From positions 20,933,932 through 20,997,931 of the forward strand of contig NC_081412.1 in assembly GCF_030272615.1 (NCBI RefSeq): a DNA stretch of 64,000 nt, read 5' to 3'. Origin of the DNA: Cryptomeria japonica. Lineage: Eukaryota > Streptophyta > Pinopsida > Cupressales > Cupressaceae. Below, piece after piece: positions 1 to 9,422 of the stretch. The notes beneath the pieces were generated by a model. That model did not search any database. It was not told the DNA's origin and saw nothing but the letters and a program-made list of their open reading frames with translations. Every line of letters begins with the position of its first letter. Position 1 is the stretch's first letter. A program made the translations under genes and the position numbers.

Positions 1-349
1 TGAAATCCTCTTCCCATCCTTGAAATGTTGATCTTCCTCATTTGCATTAGTGATGTTGTCCTTGCAATATGCTGGTAGAGTCTTTTTTCCAAATCGTACC
101 TTTATCTTCTTGAATTTGAACTTTGATTCCTCCTCATAACATGTTTAAGTTTCTTCATTCTTGCATTTCACTTGGTTGTCCTCTTGGAGCCGACCCTTCA
201 TCATTTGTTGCTTTGAAGTGTTGAGCCCTTGGTACCCCTGCAAGTTGCATCCTCTTTCATCTCAAGCCTTGATCATTGTGCTTCCCTTCCTTGTAGTAGA
301 CCCACAAAATAAACAAATATTGAATCAAACACCTATGGGATAAACCTTG

Positions 350-536
350 TTTCAACCTTAGTGGGAAATCATTCCTTGTAGGGACTAATTCAATCCTTGA
401 AATTTATCATTGTCTTCATGATCAATTTCTCATGATGGAAATTCAAAGGTTACATGGACAACTTGCTCTTAGAAAATTTCACTTCATTTTGATGCCTTAC
501 CCTTGAAGTGGAGATTCGATCTCCATAGGGACTCCT
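350..536. repeat. Diverged ~60-bp repeat array, left fragment
   Basis: Three degenerate copies of a unit with the core GTGGAAAATCGA-NCTCCAT-NGGACTT lie near 358, 431 and 505. The clearest reads AGTGGAGATTCGATCTCC. The same unit recurs at 2405-2600 and at 40313-41250, on the far side of the Copia-1 nest, so this is part of the original host sequence that the nest split. Positions 1-349 hold no convincing gene. Confidence 0.55.
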
Positions 537-2361
537 TGTTGAACACACAATTATACTGAGAGGTGGGGTGAATCAATGCATTTCATTAAAATCTTCTAAT
601 TCCACATTTTATCACTCACAAGTAACTAATCATATAATGCAAAAGAATGAGAAGATCAGTAACACAACACAACATCATGATTTACGTGGAAAACCCAAGA
701 TGGGAATAGCCTCACAAATGTGTTAATTAATTACAATTGATTTGAAGGCACCAACCTTTATGAGACACCAATCTCCTTACAATAACTTATTCGGGGTTTG
801 GGACATCAATCCCTCATAAAATTCATGTAGGGTTCCAACCCTTAATCAACATGCAAAACTACAATCTTGATGTAATACACTTAATGTCAAGAAAAATGAA
901 CCTTTATAATTCTGCTTTTGTCTCTTCAAAAGTTTGGTTCACACCTTTTCAACTCTGCTGCACTCCCTTTTCTGGTGTTTATATTGATGAAACAATATCT
1001 ATACACACTCTCTTTTTCTTTCCTACAACATCTGGATTATTTAACTCATAACCGCATCAACACCATTTGTGTCAATTTACATTCTATTCGTATGCATTGT
1101 ATTCACCTCCATAAAGTCGATCAATACCACATCACAGATCATTCGGGTAGTTGTTTGCATTGTTATGATGCAACATGACCTGTACATCTTTCTATGCTTG
1201 CAATAGGTATTGTTCATTGAGTCGGTTTGCATTATGTTCGTGTCATCATAGCATAGAGAATCCATCCCATTTTGTAACTCATCATAGTCTATGTAATTGC
1301 GTTCAATATATCGTTGTCTAAGTCAACTTGTGCAAGTTCCTAGAATGCTTTGTTATCGCGCCAAAACAAGTTCCTTTAGATCCTTTAAATTTGGATTGTT
1401 GATCATCACTATTTGACTCAAAAGATTTGTCATTTTTACCACTGTGGCGGTTCTACATGCCACTTCACATTTTGGCTTGCACAATCTCCCTGAGTCTTCA
1501 ACAGTATGTCATGTCGGAGAAACTTGGAAATTCTCTTGTCAATGCATGACACCTAATCAGATTAAAACACCTCATTCAAGTGGGAACAACTGGCACACTC
1601 TGTGTCGTGGGACCACATCATGCTGCTCCAGAATTAAGCTTATCTGACATCTTTTGGTAAGTGTGCAATGGCGTTGCAATTTGAGCTGTTCAAGTGTCTT
1701 CTTGATGTTGGAGCCTCAACTATCTCGCACCACCAACGATCATATGCATTCAACCTTCGTCAACCACATCAACGTATGGGGTTCACAAGTCTCTCGTGTG
1801 CTCTCACTGTCTCAGGTGCTTGTTGAGACACAAAATATGTATCGACAATCACTGAGTACCTCCACATTGTCACTACCTCAGATACTCAGTGAAACACATA
1901 ATGTGTCTCAACAGTATACCGAGTACCTCCTTGCCACGTGCCACTTCATCTGCCACGTCGTTAAACCTTTCTCTTAGGTGCTCAGTGAGATATGCAATTC
2001 ATTTCAACGAGCTCCAAGCTTCGCTTCACACATTGGCCTCTCTTCATGGTTGATGTGGCTTGGGCCAATCTGTGAGACCAGAAACAACTCACTCCGATGG
2101 CATAGTGTCTCAAACATTGCTTGCCCAAAACACACTCCAAGTCGAGCAACAAAACATGTGAGCCATAGCTCACTTTACCAACTATGCGTCAGGCTATATA
2201 AATAGCCGATAGCCTTGCTACATAGACCATGTGGGATATAATCAAGACATAATTTTGTCCATTCAGCGCACACCTTGTTTGAATACACATGGTGTTGTCG
2301 ACACTTCCCAATACTGAACCTTTTGACATCAATGACAAGATTATTAGACCAAAATCAACAC
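537..2361 (-). mobile_element. Probable solo LTR of a Copia-5-like element
   Basis: The segment begins TGTTGAACACAC and ends AAAATCAACA. It is flanked by near-identical 5-bp repeats, CTCCT (532-536) and CTCCC (2362-2366). Its first ~40 bases resemble the start of the Copia-5 LTR at 58178, with GAGAGGTGGGGTGAAT here and GAGAGGGGGGTGAATAAG there. Both also share an AAAACCCAA-ATGGGA block a little further in. No internal region or second LTR is present, which fits a solo LTR left by LTR-LTR recombination. A palindromic TATA-like block (GGCTATATAAATAGCC) lies at about 2192-2207. Orientation is inferred from Copia-5. The boundaries are reasoned from one copy only. Confidence 0.5.
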
Positions 2362-2622
2362 TCCCCATTCCTCATGACTTATGTTCTTCCTTTGTAATTC
2401 TACCCTCAAGTGGAAATCCGACACTCATCGGGACTCATTGTCCTTAAATTTTTTGTGTTAATTTGATCACTATTTGATGGAGTGGAAACTCAAACTCCAT
2501 CAGGACACCGCAATGTTCCTTACTTTGTCCTCATTCCCAATGGGTAAGTTAATTGCTATTCTCGAGTGGAAAATCGAACCTCATAGGGGCTTTTTGCTCC
2601 CAAATTTTGTAAAGACCTCCAT
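2362..2622. repeat. Diverged ~60-bp repeat array, continuation
   Basis: Three more units of the GTGGAAAATCGA / CTCCATNGGACT repeat lie near 2408, 2478 and 2563, right up to the left edge of Copia-1. Together with the units at 350-536 and 40313-41250 they show that Copia-1 and the solo LTR landed in one array. Confidence 0.6.
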
Positions 2623-2989
2623 TGTTAGGGTTCAGGCAAATTCAGAGCAAATACAAATTAACAATCATATGCAGATACAAACACAAAAGATGAAGAAAAA
2701 TACATAACACAGATAACATAGAGATTTAACGTGGCTCACCCAAGATGGGCTACATCCACATAACACAACAGTCCAATCTTTCTTATTATATAGTAAATTA
2801 GTACACCACCATTTCAATGCCTTTACATTCCAATCGCTTATAACATTCAATTTTAGGGCAACATACAAAGTCGACCTTTTTAGGTTTTTTTTTTTTCTTA
2901 AAAAAAAGCCCTAAGCCTCGACCCCAAACCCTGGTGAGGATACATTACGAGTGTACAATATTTGCATGATCAGTCGCCACATATTAACA
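2623..2989 (-). repeat. Copia-1 3' LTR
   Basis: Short LTR of about 367 bp. On the minus strand it begins TGTTAATATGTGG and ends CCTGAACCCTAACA. It matches 37095-37484 over its whole length, including a shared ACACAAAAGATGAAGAAAA block and a T-rich, homopolymer-disrupted segment near 2885. The two copies have diverged at many positions, which indicates an old insertion. Confidence 0.88.
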
Positions 2990-3040
2990 ATCTCCCACTT
3001 GGAGACTGATCAGGCTCCATACCAAACAATCTCCCACTTG
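2990..3040 (-). promoter_or_regulatory. Copia-1 polypurine tract, duplicated
   Basis: Read on the minus strand, AAGTGGGAGAT directly precedes the LTR start, as expected for the plus-strand primer of reverse transcription. A second copy of ACAATCTCCCACTTG (plus-strand reading) lies about 40 bp further inside, at 3026-3040. The element therefore carries a tandem PPT. Confidence 0.7.
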
Positions 3041-3126
3041 AAGACTAATCCTGGACGACACCACTGCACTTGCAACTCCCATTGGATAAAAGCCCTAGAT
3101 TTGGTTGTTCCTTAATTTCATGATTT

Positions 3127-3571
3127 TTAGTCAAGAAGGCCAATAGAAACTGACGAGGAAATCAACTTCTCCTGTGTGACTGCCTTCATGAACATATTTG
3201 CCGGATTGTCACTTGTGTGAATCTTCTCAAGCTGTAACTGGCCATCCTCCAAAACAAACCGTATGAAGTGGTGCCTAAGCTTAATGTGCTTTGTCCTCGA
3301 ATAAAGAGTAGAATTCTTGGCAAGATGAATGACACTCTGGCTATCAGTATACAATGGACTATCCTCCAACATCTGACCCAATTCCTCCAGAAGACATTGT
3401 AACCAAATCATCTGCTTTCTAGTTTCAGTAGCAACCACATACTCAACTTCATTGGTTGAAAGTGCAACAACCTTTTGCAGTCTAGAAATCCAACTAACTG
3501 CAGTTCCTCCTACAGTAAAGACATACCCTGCAGTACTCCTCCTTGAATCAATATCACCTGTCAGATCAGAG
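3127..3571 (-). pseudogene. Copia-1 RNase H domain (broken)
   Basis: This is the C-terminal RNase H of the copia polyprotein, which removes RNA from the RNA-DNA hybrid. Recognisable pieces are DSRRSTAGYVF, WISRLQKVVALSTNEVEY, YTDSQSVIHLAKN, SRTKHIKLRHHFIR and the end motif near DNPANMFMKAVT. The family sequence in that last position is usually ADIFTK, so it has drifted. The first acidic segment lies in a different frame from the last 103 codons, so a frameshift separates them. It continues directly from RT upstream and runs toward the PPT. Confidence 0.85.
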
Positions 3572-4560
3572 TCAACCTATCCTCGAAGAGCAAAGTTTGA
3601 TCATCTGAAACATAATGCCTTTGTAGTAGTACCTCAAATACCCGAGAATCCATTTGACAACATTCCAATGTTCCATTCTCGGATTGCTCACATACCTACT
3701 CACAACTCCCATTGTATGTGCAATATTTGGCTGTGTGCATACCATCGCATACATTAGACTGCCAACAGTTGATGAATACAAAATGTTAGACATTTTGTTT
3801 ACCTCTTCCCGTGTCTTTGGACACATCTTCTTAGTCAGTTTGAAATGACTAGCCAAAGGTGTACTAACTGTTTTTGAATTTTTTATGTTAAATATTTTCA
3901 ACACCTTCTTTATATACTTACTTTGGGACAAAGTTAATGTTTCATTTTTCCTGTCTCGTGAAATCCTCATACCAAGAACTTCCTTAGCTACACCCAAATC
4001 CTTCATAGCAAATGACCTTGCTAATTTTTGTTTAAGTTCATTTATATGCTGCATGTTAGTCCCAACAACAACTATACCATCGACATAAAGTAATAGGATA
4101 ATATTACTGCCATTATCCAGTCTCTTAAAGTAAACACAATGATCAGAATGACATCTATGGTAACCTTGTTCAGCCATGAAACTATCAAAATTCAAATAGC
4201 ATTGTCGGGGTGCTTGCTTTAGGCCATACAAACTCTTCTTCAACTTGCACACTAACTCCTCCTTACCTTTGACCTCATATCCTTGTGGTTGCCGCATGCA
4301 AATTTTTTCCTCCAAATCCCTATGGAGAAAAGTTGTTTTAACATCTAGCTATTCAAGATGCAAGTCTTCTGCAACCACAAGACTTAGAACATTTTTAATT
4401 GAAGTCATTTTTACAACTGGAGAAAATATTTCATCAAAATCTATACCCTTTTCCTGTGCAAAACCGTTTACCACAAGTCTGGCTTTATATTTTTTGTCCT
4501 TCATCCTCCTTCAGCTTATAAACCCATTTATTTGGCAAGACTCTTTTTTTTGCACGTAAT
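3572..4560 (-). pseudogene. Copia-1 reverse transcriptase (broken, YVDG in place of YVDD)
   Basis: Copia RT_RVT_2-type domain. Seen in order on the minus strand: a palm segment with LDVKTTFLHRDL, then LVCKLKKSLYGLKQAPRQC, the active-site segment LLLYVDGIVVVG, LGMRISRD and YSSTVGSLMYAMVCTQPNIA. The second aspartate of the catalytic pair is glycine, which should abolish polymerisation. Stops and frameshifts occur upstream of 4315. The start is internal to a polyprotein, so no start codon is assigned. Confidence 0.9.
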
Positions 4561-5028
4561 GGGACTAAGTCCCTAGTTTGATTCTACATTAGGGAATCCA
4601 TTTCCTCTTTCATGCCTAGCTTCCACTACTATTTGACATCCACCTGCATTGCTTCTTCATATCCTTTTGGTTCACTAGAACCAGTTAAATAGAATACAAA
4701 GAAGGAGAAAATCTTCCAGGAGGTCTACTTAACCTCGTAGAATCTCTAACACTTGTAGTAGTGTGTGGGATATTTCGTTGTTGCTGAGCATCAGGTACCA
4801 ATGAAATTTTATTCTCAGGAATTTCATCCAACACCACATAATCCTTTTTGAGTTCATGTTTTTTTTCCTGCATTTGTTCTTTATACATGACCTTCTCATT
4901 GAATATAAGATCTCTACTTCTAAGTTTTTTTTTCAAAATCCCATAACTGATAACCAAAGTCATCAACTCCATATCCAATGGAGGTACATTTTTGAGATTT
5001 AGCATCAAGTTTGGTTCTATTTTCTTTA
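4561..5028 (-). pseudogene. Copia-1 integrase C-terminus / RT linker (degenerate)
   Basis: Between integrase and RT, the minus strand has a 116-codon stretch (4685-5035) rich in charged residues, with TRLSRPPGRFSPSLYSI near its end. That motif resembles the variable RRS-RPP-RY linker of copia polyproteins. The frame is lost before RT. It belongs to the same polyprotein and has no separate function that I can identify. Confidence 0.6.
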
Positions 5029-5710
5029 TCAACATGGATAAAAAGCTTCACAACCAAATATTTCTAAAAAAGAATAATTTACCTTTTTACCAATCCATGC
5101 CTCCTTTGGAATGCCACCATCCAAAGGATTTGAAGGTCCTCTGATTATTAAATAAACAACATATACAACATCTGCCCATAAATGTAGGGGCAATCCAACA
5201 TGCAATCTCACACTCCTTGCAAGCTCCATGATGGTCCTATTTATTCTCTCAGACACACCATTTTCTTGTAGGGTTCCTAGAACCGTCTTTTGTCTTCGAA
5301 TTCTATTGTAAGAACAATAATCTTCAAATGTTTTTCTCCAATATTCACCTCCATTATTAGATTTGAGACACTTAAACTTTTTTATTGTCTCATTCTCAAC
5401 AAAAACTTTCCATTTCTTAAAAGTTTCAAAAACATTTGATTTCTGTTTTAGGAAATACACCCATGTTTTTCTTGTTGCGTCATCTATAAAAATAACATAA
5501 TAACAAGAGCCACCAATAGATGATACCTGAATCGGTCCCCATACATCTGAATGCACAAGCTCTAACTTCTCACTCTTTTTCTCTTTCCCAACCTTGATAA
5601 ATACGACTCTTTTCTGTTTACCATAAACATAGTTTTTACATAAGTCTAAATCAATCTACTTCAGTCCTGGCAACAAATTTTTAGAGTAAAGGATTTTCAT
5701 CCTTTTCTCA
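5029..5710 (-). pseudogene. Copia-1 integrase with pre-integrase zinc region (broken)
   Basis: Integrase core of a copia polyprotein. Seen: an HSDVWGP start (first Asp), YYVIFIDDATRKTWVYFLKQK, a KSNNGGEYW segment where the family has SDNGGEF (second catalytic Asp replaced by Asn), and LQENGVSERINRTIMELARSV with the Glu. The region at 5560-5710 has remnants of the pre-integrase zinc segment in other frames. With the second Asp missing, the strand-transfer centre is not functional. Confidence 0.88.
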
Positions 5711-6112
5711 CTCATGTGCCCAAGTCTATAATGCCACAATTTTGAATTTGTCCTTGCAACATCTATTGTAGTTGTTCCTGCAACAACGTTTTTTTGTAGC
5801 AGCTAAGGTAGGATAAGTATTACCGGTACACAAATAAAATGTTCCTACCTTTGCACCTTTAGCTACTACTAATGCACCTTTAGTGACCTTCCAAACATTG
5901 TTTGAAATGTAACTATGTAGCCTTCACTACCCAGTTGTCTTGCAAAAATTAAATTTGTTTTTAAATTAGGGACATGTCTTACCTCCTTCAACAATCGGTT
6001 ATTTCCATTCTGCAACTTGATTTTTATCTTTCCTTCTCCAAAAATCTGACAGGGCTTGAATCATCACCCAAGTATACCTGTCCAAAATCACCTTAACATA
6101 ATATAGAAAATA

Positions 6113-6937
6113 TTATCTATGTGGTGTGGCATGAAATGAAGCCCTTGAATCTATTACCCAAGAATCATTAACATTATCTAAACATAGAATAAAGGCATCT
6201 TGTAAAGTATTACTTGCAACATTGGCTTCCTTACTATCATCTTCATTTTCGTCTCTCTTTTTTTTTTTTTTTGAGACCAACAATCTTGCTTCAAATGTCC
6301 TGGCTTTCTGCAGTACCAACAATCCTTTCTTCCTTTGGATTGAGAACTTCCCTTGTGACTTCTCACGCCCAGAGCCTTTTCCTCTTTCGTTTAATCTTCC
6401 CCTATTCTCTACATTCAAAATAGTACTCGATGATGTTGAAGTCTCACCTGTGCTTTTCCATCACATTTACTCACTTAGGATAACACCAACAACATCATCA
6501 AATTTCAAAGTGTTTGGACCAGAGACACAGTTACTTACAACCATAACCAAGTTATTCCATCTTTCTGGCAAAGAACATAAAATTAAGAGAGCCCTAACCT
6601 CTTCATGAAAGTTAACTTTTACAGAAGTCAGTTGGCTGGTAATTGTATTAAATTCATTTAAATGATCTACTACAGATCCTCCTTCACTCATTTTCATATT
6701 AAATAAATGCTTCATAAGAAATACCATATTTGAAGCTGAGGGTTTCTCCAGTGCTTGCATCAAGTCTGCGGTCGTTGTTGCTTTTGATATATTGAATGCT
6801 GCAGACGACACAAGGCACAACCAAATGGTTCCCAGTGCCTTTCTGTCCACAATATCCCAATCTTCATATGACATTGTGATTGGTTTCTTTGTCTTTCCTT
6901 TCAATGGCCACCATATATCCTTTTAATACAAGTAATC
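6113..6937 (-). pseudogene. Copia-1 gag (3' part) and protease start (broken)
   Basis: The minus strand carries a UBN2-type copia gag: YEDWDIVDRKALGTIWLCL, MKHLFNMKMSEGGSV, LTSVKVNF and ILCSLPERW. One CCHC knuckle (CWYCRKPGHLKQDC, 6280-6321) sits in a different frame from the gag body and from the downstream protease, so two frameshifts flank it, near a long T/A run at 6256-6273. The protease motif is WVIDSRASFHATP, with Arg where DSGAS has Gly. The 5' part of this gag lies at 36955-37031, beyond Element A. Confidence 0.9.
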
Positions 6938-7873
6938 TGTTGGCAATTGACACTCAATTGGTTGGTTTTAATATGTTGTCATTAATAGCAACATGGCAAC
7001 TTGTTTCGGCTTCATATTTTAGTTCAATTGTGTATCGACAGACACTTCACAGACACTTCACCGACACTGGTATCGACACCGACAAGTTGAAATGAATTCT
7101 TTGGTTACCGACAATGCAGGCCGACATGGTTTAGAATCAGGTTATTGATATTGGAGACCGACATCTTTTGGATCCGACATCGGCAATTGTTTTTTATATT
7201 CATGTATTTATGTCAACTAGCCGACATGTATATTGATATTGTAATTATCTTTGTAAGCCGACATAAGGCATGATAAATTGTAATGGGTATATAGGTCCAT
7301 TGGTTAGATCATTTTGAAATATGGATGGATAAGAGAATATGATAATGTAAAAGAGATGCGAAATATATAAGAGAGATTATGTATGTGAGGATATTTTTGT
7401 AAAGGGTTATTCCGATATAGGGTTTAGGGTTTCAGACTGGAACAAACAGAGCTTAACCAAAACTGTATTCAGGCATAGAAGATGCTATCTTTGCAGTTCA
7501 ATGATTTCTCCGGATTGTAGTCTGGATTTGTATGTAGTTAGTGAGGCTCCTTTTGTGAATGACCAGTGTGCTCTAGGCTGTAAGCCTTCCTGCAAGTGCA
7601 GACCCCTATATTTTTTAATATCTCTTCATATGGCCAGTGAATTGATATTGTGGGTCACAAATCCCACCGTGGTTTTTCCTCTTTGAGGTTTCCACATATA
7701 ATTATATGTGTTATGGTATTCATTTATGTGATTGGCTTATTGGTTGCTTTACTTCTTTCAATTCTATATGTACCGGTATACCGGTTGGTGTATGCATGTT
7801 TTAATTAGGTTAAAATTAATCATTCCAATAGAACACTGATTCACCCCCCTCTCAATGTTCTTGGATTCCAACA
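6938..7873 (+). repeat. Element A 5' LTR
   Basis: Begins TGTTGGCAATTGACAC and ends TTGGATTCCAACA. It matches the interrupted 3' copy from 13784 almost base for base. It contains a TATA-like TATATAA at 7364-7370, repeated in the 3' copy at 36431-36437, and ACCGGT palindromes near 7771-7787. Confidence 0.92.
7364..7370 (+). promoter_or_regulatory. Putative TATA box of Element A 5' LTR
   Basis: TATATAA is followed by a purine-rich stretch, in the middle of the LTR where a U3/R boundary would be expected. The same sequence is kept in the 3' LTR. The promoter role is inferred from position only. Confidence 0.4.
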
Positions 7874-7875
7874 AT

Positions 7876-7887
7876 TGGTATCAGAGC
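7876..7887 (+). promoter_or_regulatory. Element A primer binding site (tRNA-iMet)
   Basis: TGGTATCAGAGC begins two bases after the LTR end. It matches the complement of the 3' end of plant initiator tRNA-Met, the usual copia primer. The ORF1 frame is open across it and reads NWYQS. Confidence 0.9.
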
Positions 7888-7941
7888 CTTGTGCCTCGGA
7901 GGAAGTTTAACAGCTCGAGGGAGATCCTGAATCCAGAATCC

Positions 7942-8922
7942 ATGGATATGAGTTTGAAAAATCGACTTGAGGTAGCACTTGAAGATTATGATGCTGAAAT
8001 GATGAAAAACTTGAAGCTACAAAATGAATTAAATTCTGCTTCAGAATTCATTCTTGTCCTACATGAGAGGCTGCCATCTGTTCAAGCTAGGAGGAAGGAA
8101 TTTTTGCAAAATCAGGATGATGAAGAGAAAAATGCACTTAAGGAACAATGTCAGAAGCTGAGATAGGAAAACATGGTCATGAGAAATGAAATGCAAGCTA
8201 TAACTATGAGAATGTCTAAGGAGATTGAAGACCAGAAGAAAAAGGAAGAAAATCTTGTTGTATCTTTGAAGAACAAATTTGAAGAATGTCGTAGGTTGGT
8301 CCATGAGAATAATATGTTGAGAATTGATTTAGTACAATCCTAGAGTAATGAACAAGAGTTTGAGAGACGAATGATAATTCTGAGAGATGATCTGACTATT
8401 GCAAGTGAGTATAAAGAAAAATTCAAGGTTAGTTCAGCACAACTAGATGAGTTATTGAAGAGACAAAGGCAGAATGGAGATTCCAGTGGACTTGGATTTG
8501 AACAAGGATAGAGTTCCGGTAGTGCAAATGAAGATCAAAACCATAAAGCATCGGTAAGGTAGTTTAATGCTTATAAATTTAATGCTAGATGCTTTTTTTG
8601 TAATAAATTTGGTCACATGGCTAGGCAATGTAGAAATAGAGCAAATCATAACCCTGATTCTGCTCCCAGTCAATGTTCTAAACGTAATAAGAATGGACAT
8701 AAGACAAAAGATTGTAGAATGAATGTAAAATGTTATGCATGTGGAAAATTTGGACATATGGCTAATCAGTGCAAGTCAAGCAATTATATCGGTTTTAGAA
8801 AAGCAATTCAAAAGAACAATGTTACATGTTATGCATGTAATGAGGTTGGACATATTGCCAAATTCTGTAGAAGCAAAAATACACCGGTTGGTAATGGAGG
8901 ATCAAATGAGAAAGGAAAATAA
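7942..8922 (+). pseudogene. Element A ORF1: coiled-coil and zinc-knuckle protein (gag-like), broken
   Basis: A single frame of about 327 codons runs from the first ATG after the PBS (MDMSLKNRLEVAL). The first ~190 codons are charged, heptad-like coiled coil (EQCQKLR, EIEDQKKKEE, NKFEECRRLV). Four CCHC knuckles follow between about 8598 and 8875: CFFCNKFGHMARQC, a decayed one with Arg for its second Cys, CYACGKFGHMANQC and CYACNEVGHIAKFC. At least four in-frame stops occur before the knuckles, all TAG, probably former CAG codons. By analogy with gag it would bind and package RNA. It has no canonical UBN2 gag domain. The same arrangement occurs in Elements B and C. Confidence 0.8.
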
Positions 8923-9422
8923 AAGGTTAATGAAATCCGACAAGATCATACCTAGAGATGGGTCAGGAAGACTGAAGAACAATCTACAGGTGGGAGTGCT
9001 TCAGTTACTCAACTGACAGAGGAGGTTGCTCCTACACCGGTAGGAAGCTCATCTGGTAACTGAGGCAGATGCCTTAGGGGTAGGCAAAATTCATGAAGAC
9101 GCTGCATATGCCCCCGGGAAGAGGTTCTGGAAGATGTTCCAGACATTGGAGATGCTTATCCAACATGGAGATGTTTTATCGAGCTCCCGTACCTTCCACC
9201 GAAAGTCATTTATATCAATGATGGATTAAGGTTTCTTGAAGGATAAAAGGTTGAATTCACTTCATTTCTGATCACTTTGCATTCAAAGCAATTCAGAGTG
9301 ATTCAGAGGAAGTCTAAGGCGAATCAATGTGATCGATATCATCTTGAGCGATTTCACTAGCGATTGGAAGAGGTCTTTAGGGTCTTTCACCAACAACGAT
9401 TCACATGTATTTATCTTCAATC
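8923..9422 (+). other. Element A ORF1-ORF2 spacer
   Basis: About 500 bp without a sustained frame. It separates the two cistrons much as the ~440-bp and ~610-bp spacers do in Elements B and C. No splice or IRES signal could be identified by eye. Confidence 0.5.

Noticed and set aside
2192-2207. TATA palindrome as the promoter of a host gene
   Set aside because: It lies inside a probable solo LTR and no coding region follows on either strand.
7876-7887. tRNA gene at the TGGTATCAGAGC sites
   Set aside because: Only 12 bases complementary to a tRNA 3' end are present, always next to an LTR. They are primer binding sites and no cloverleaf is present.
7942-8922. Frequent TAG codons read as recoded sense codons
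   Set aside because: Plant nuclear genes do not reassign TAG, other copies show Gln-compatible contexts, and C-to-T decay explains them.
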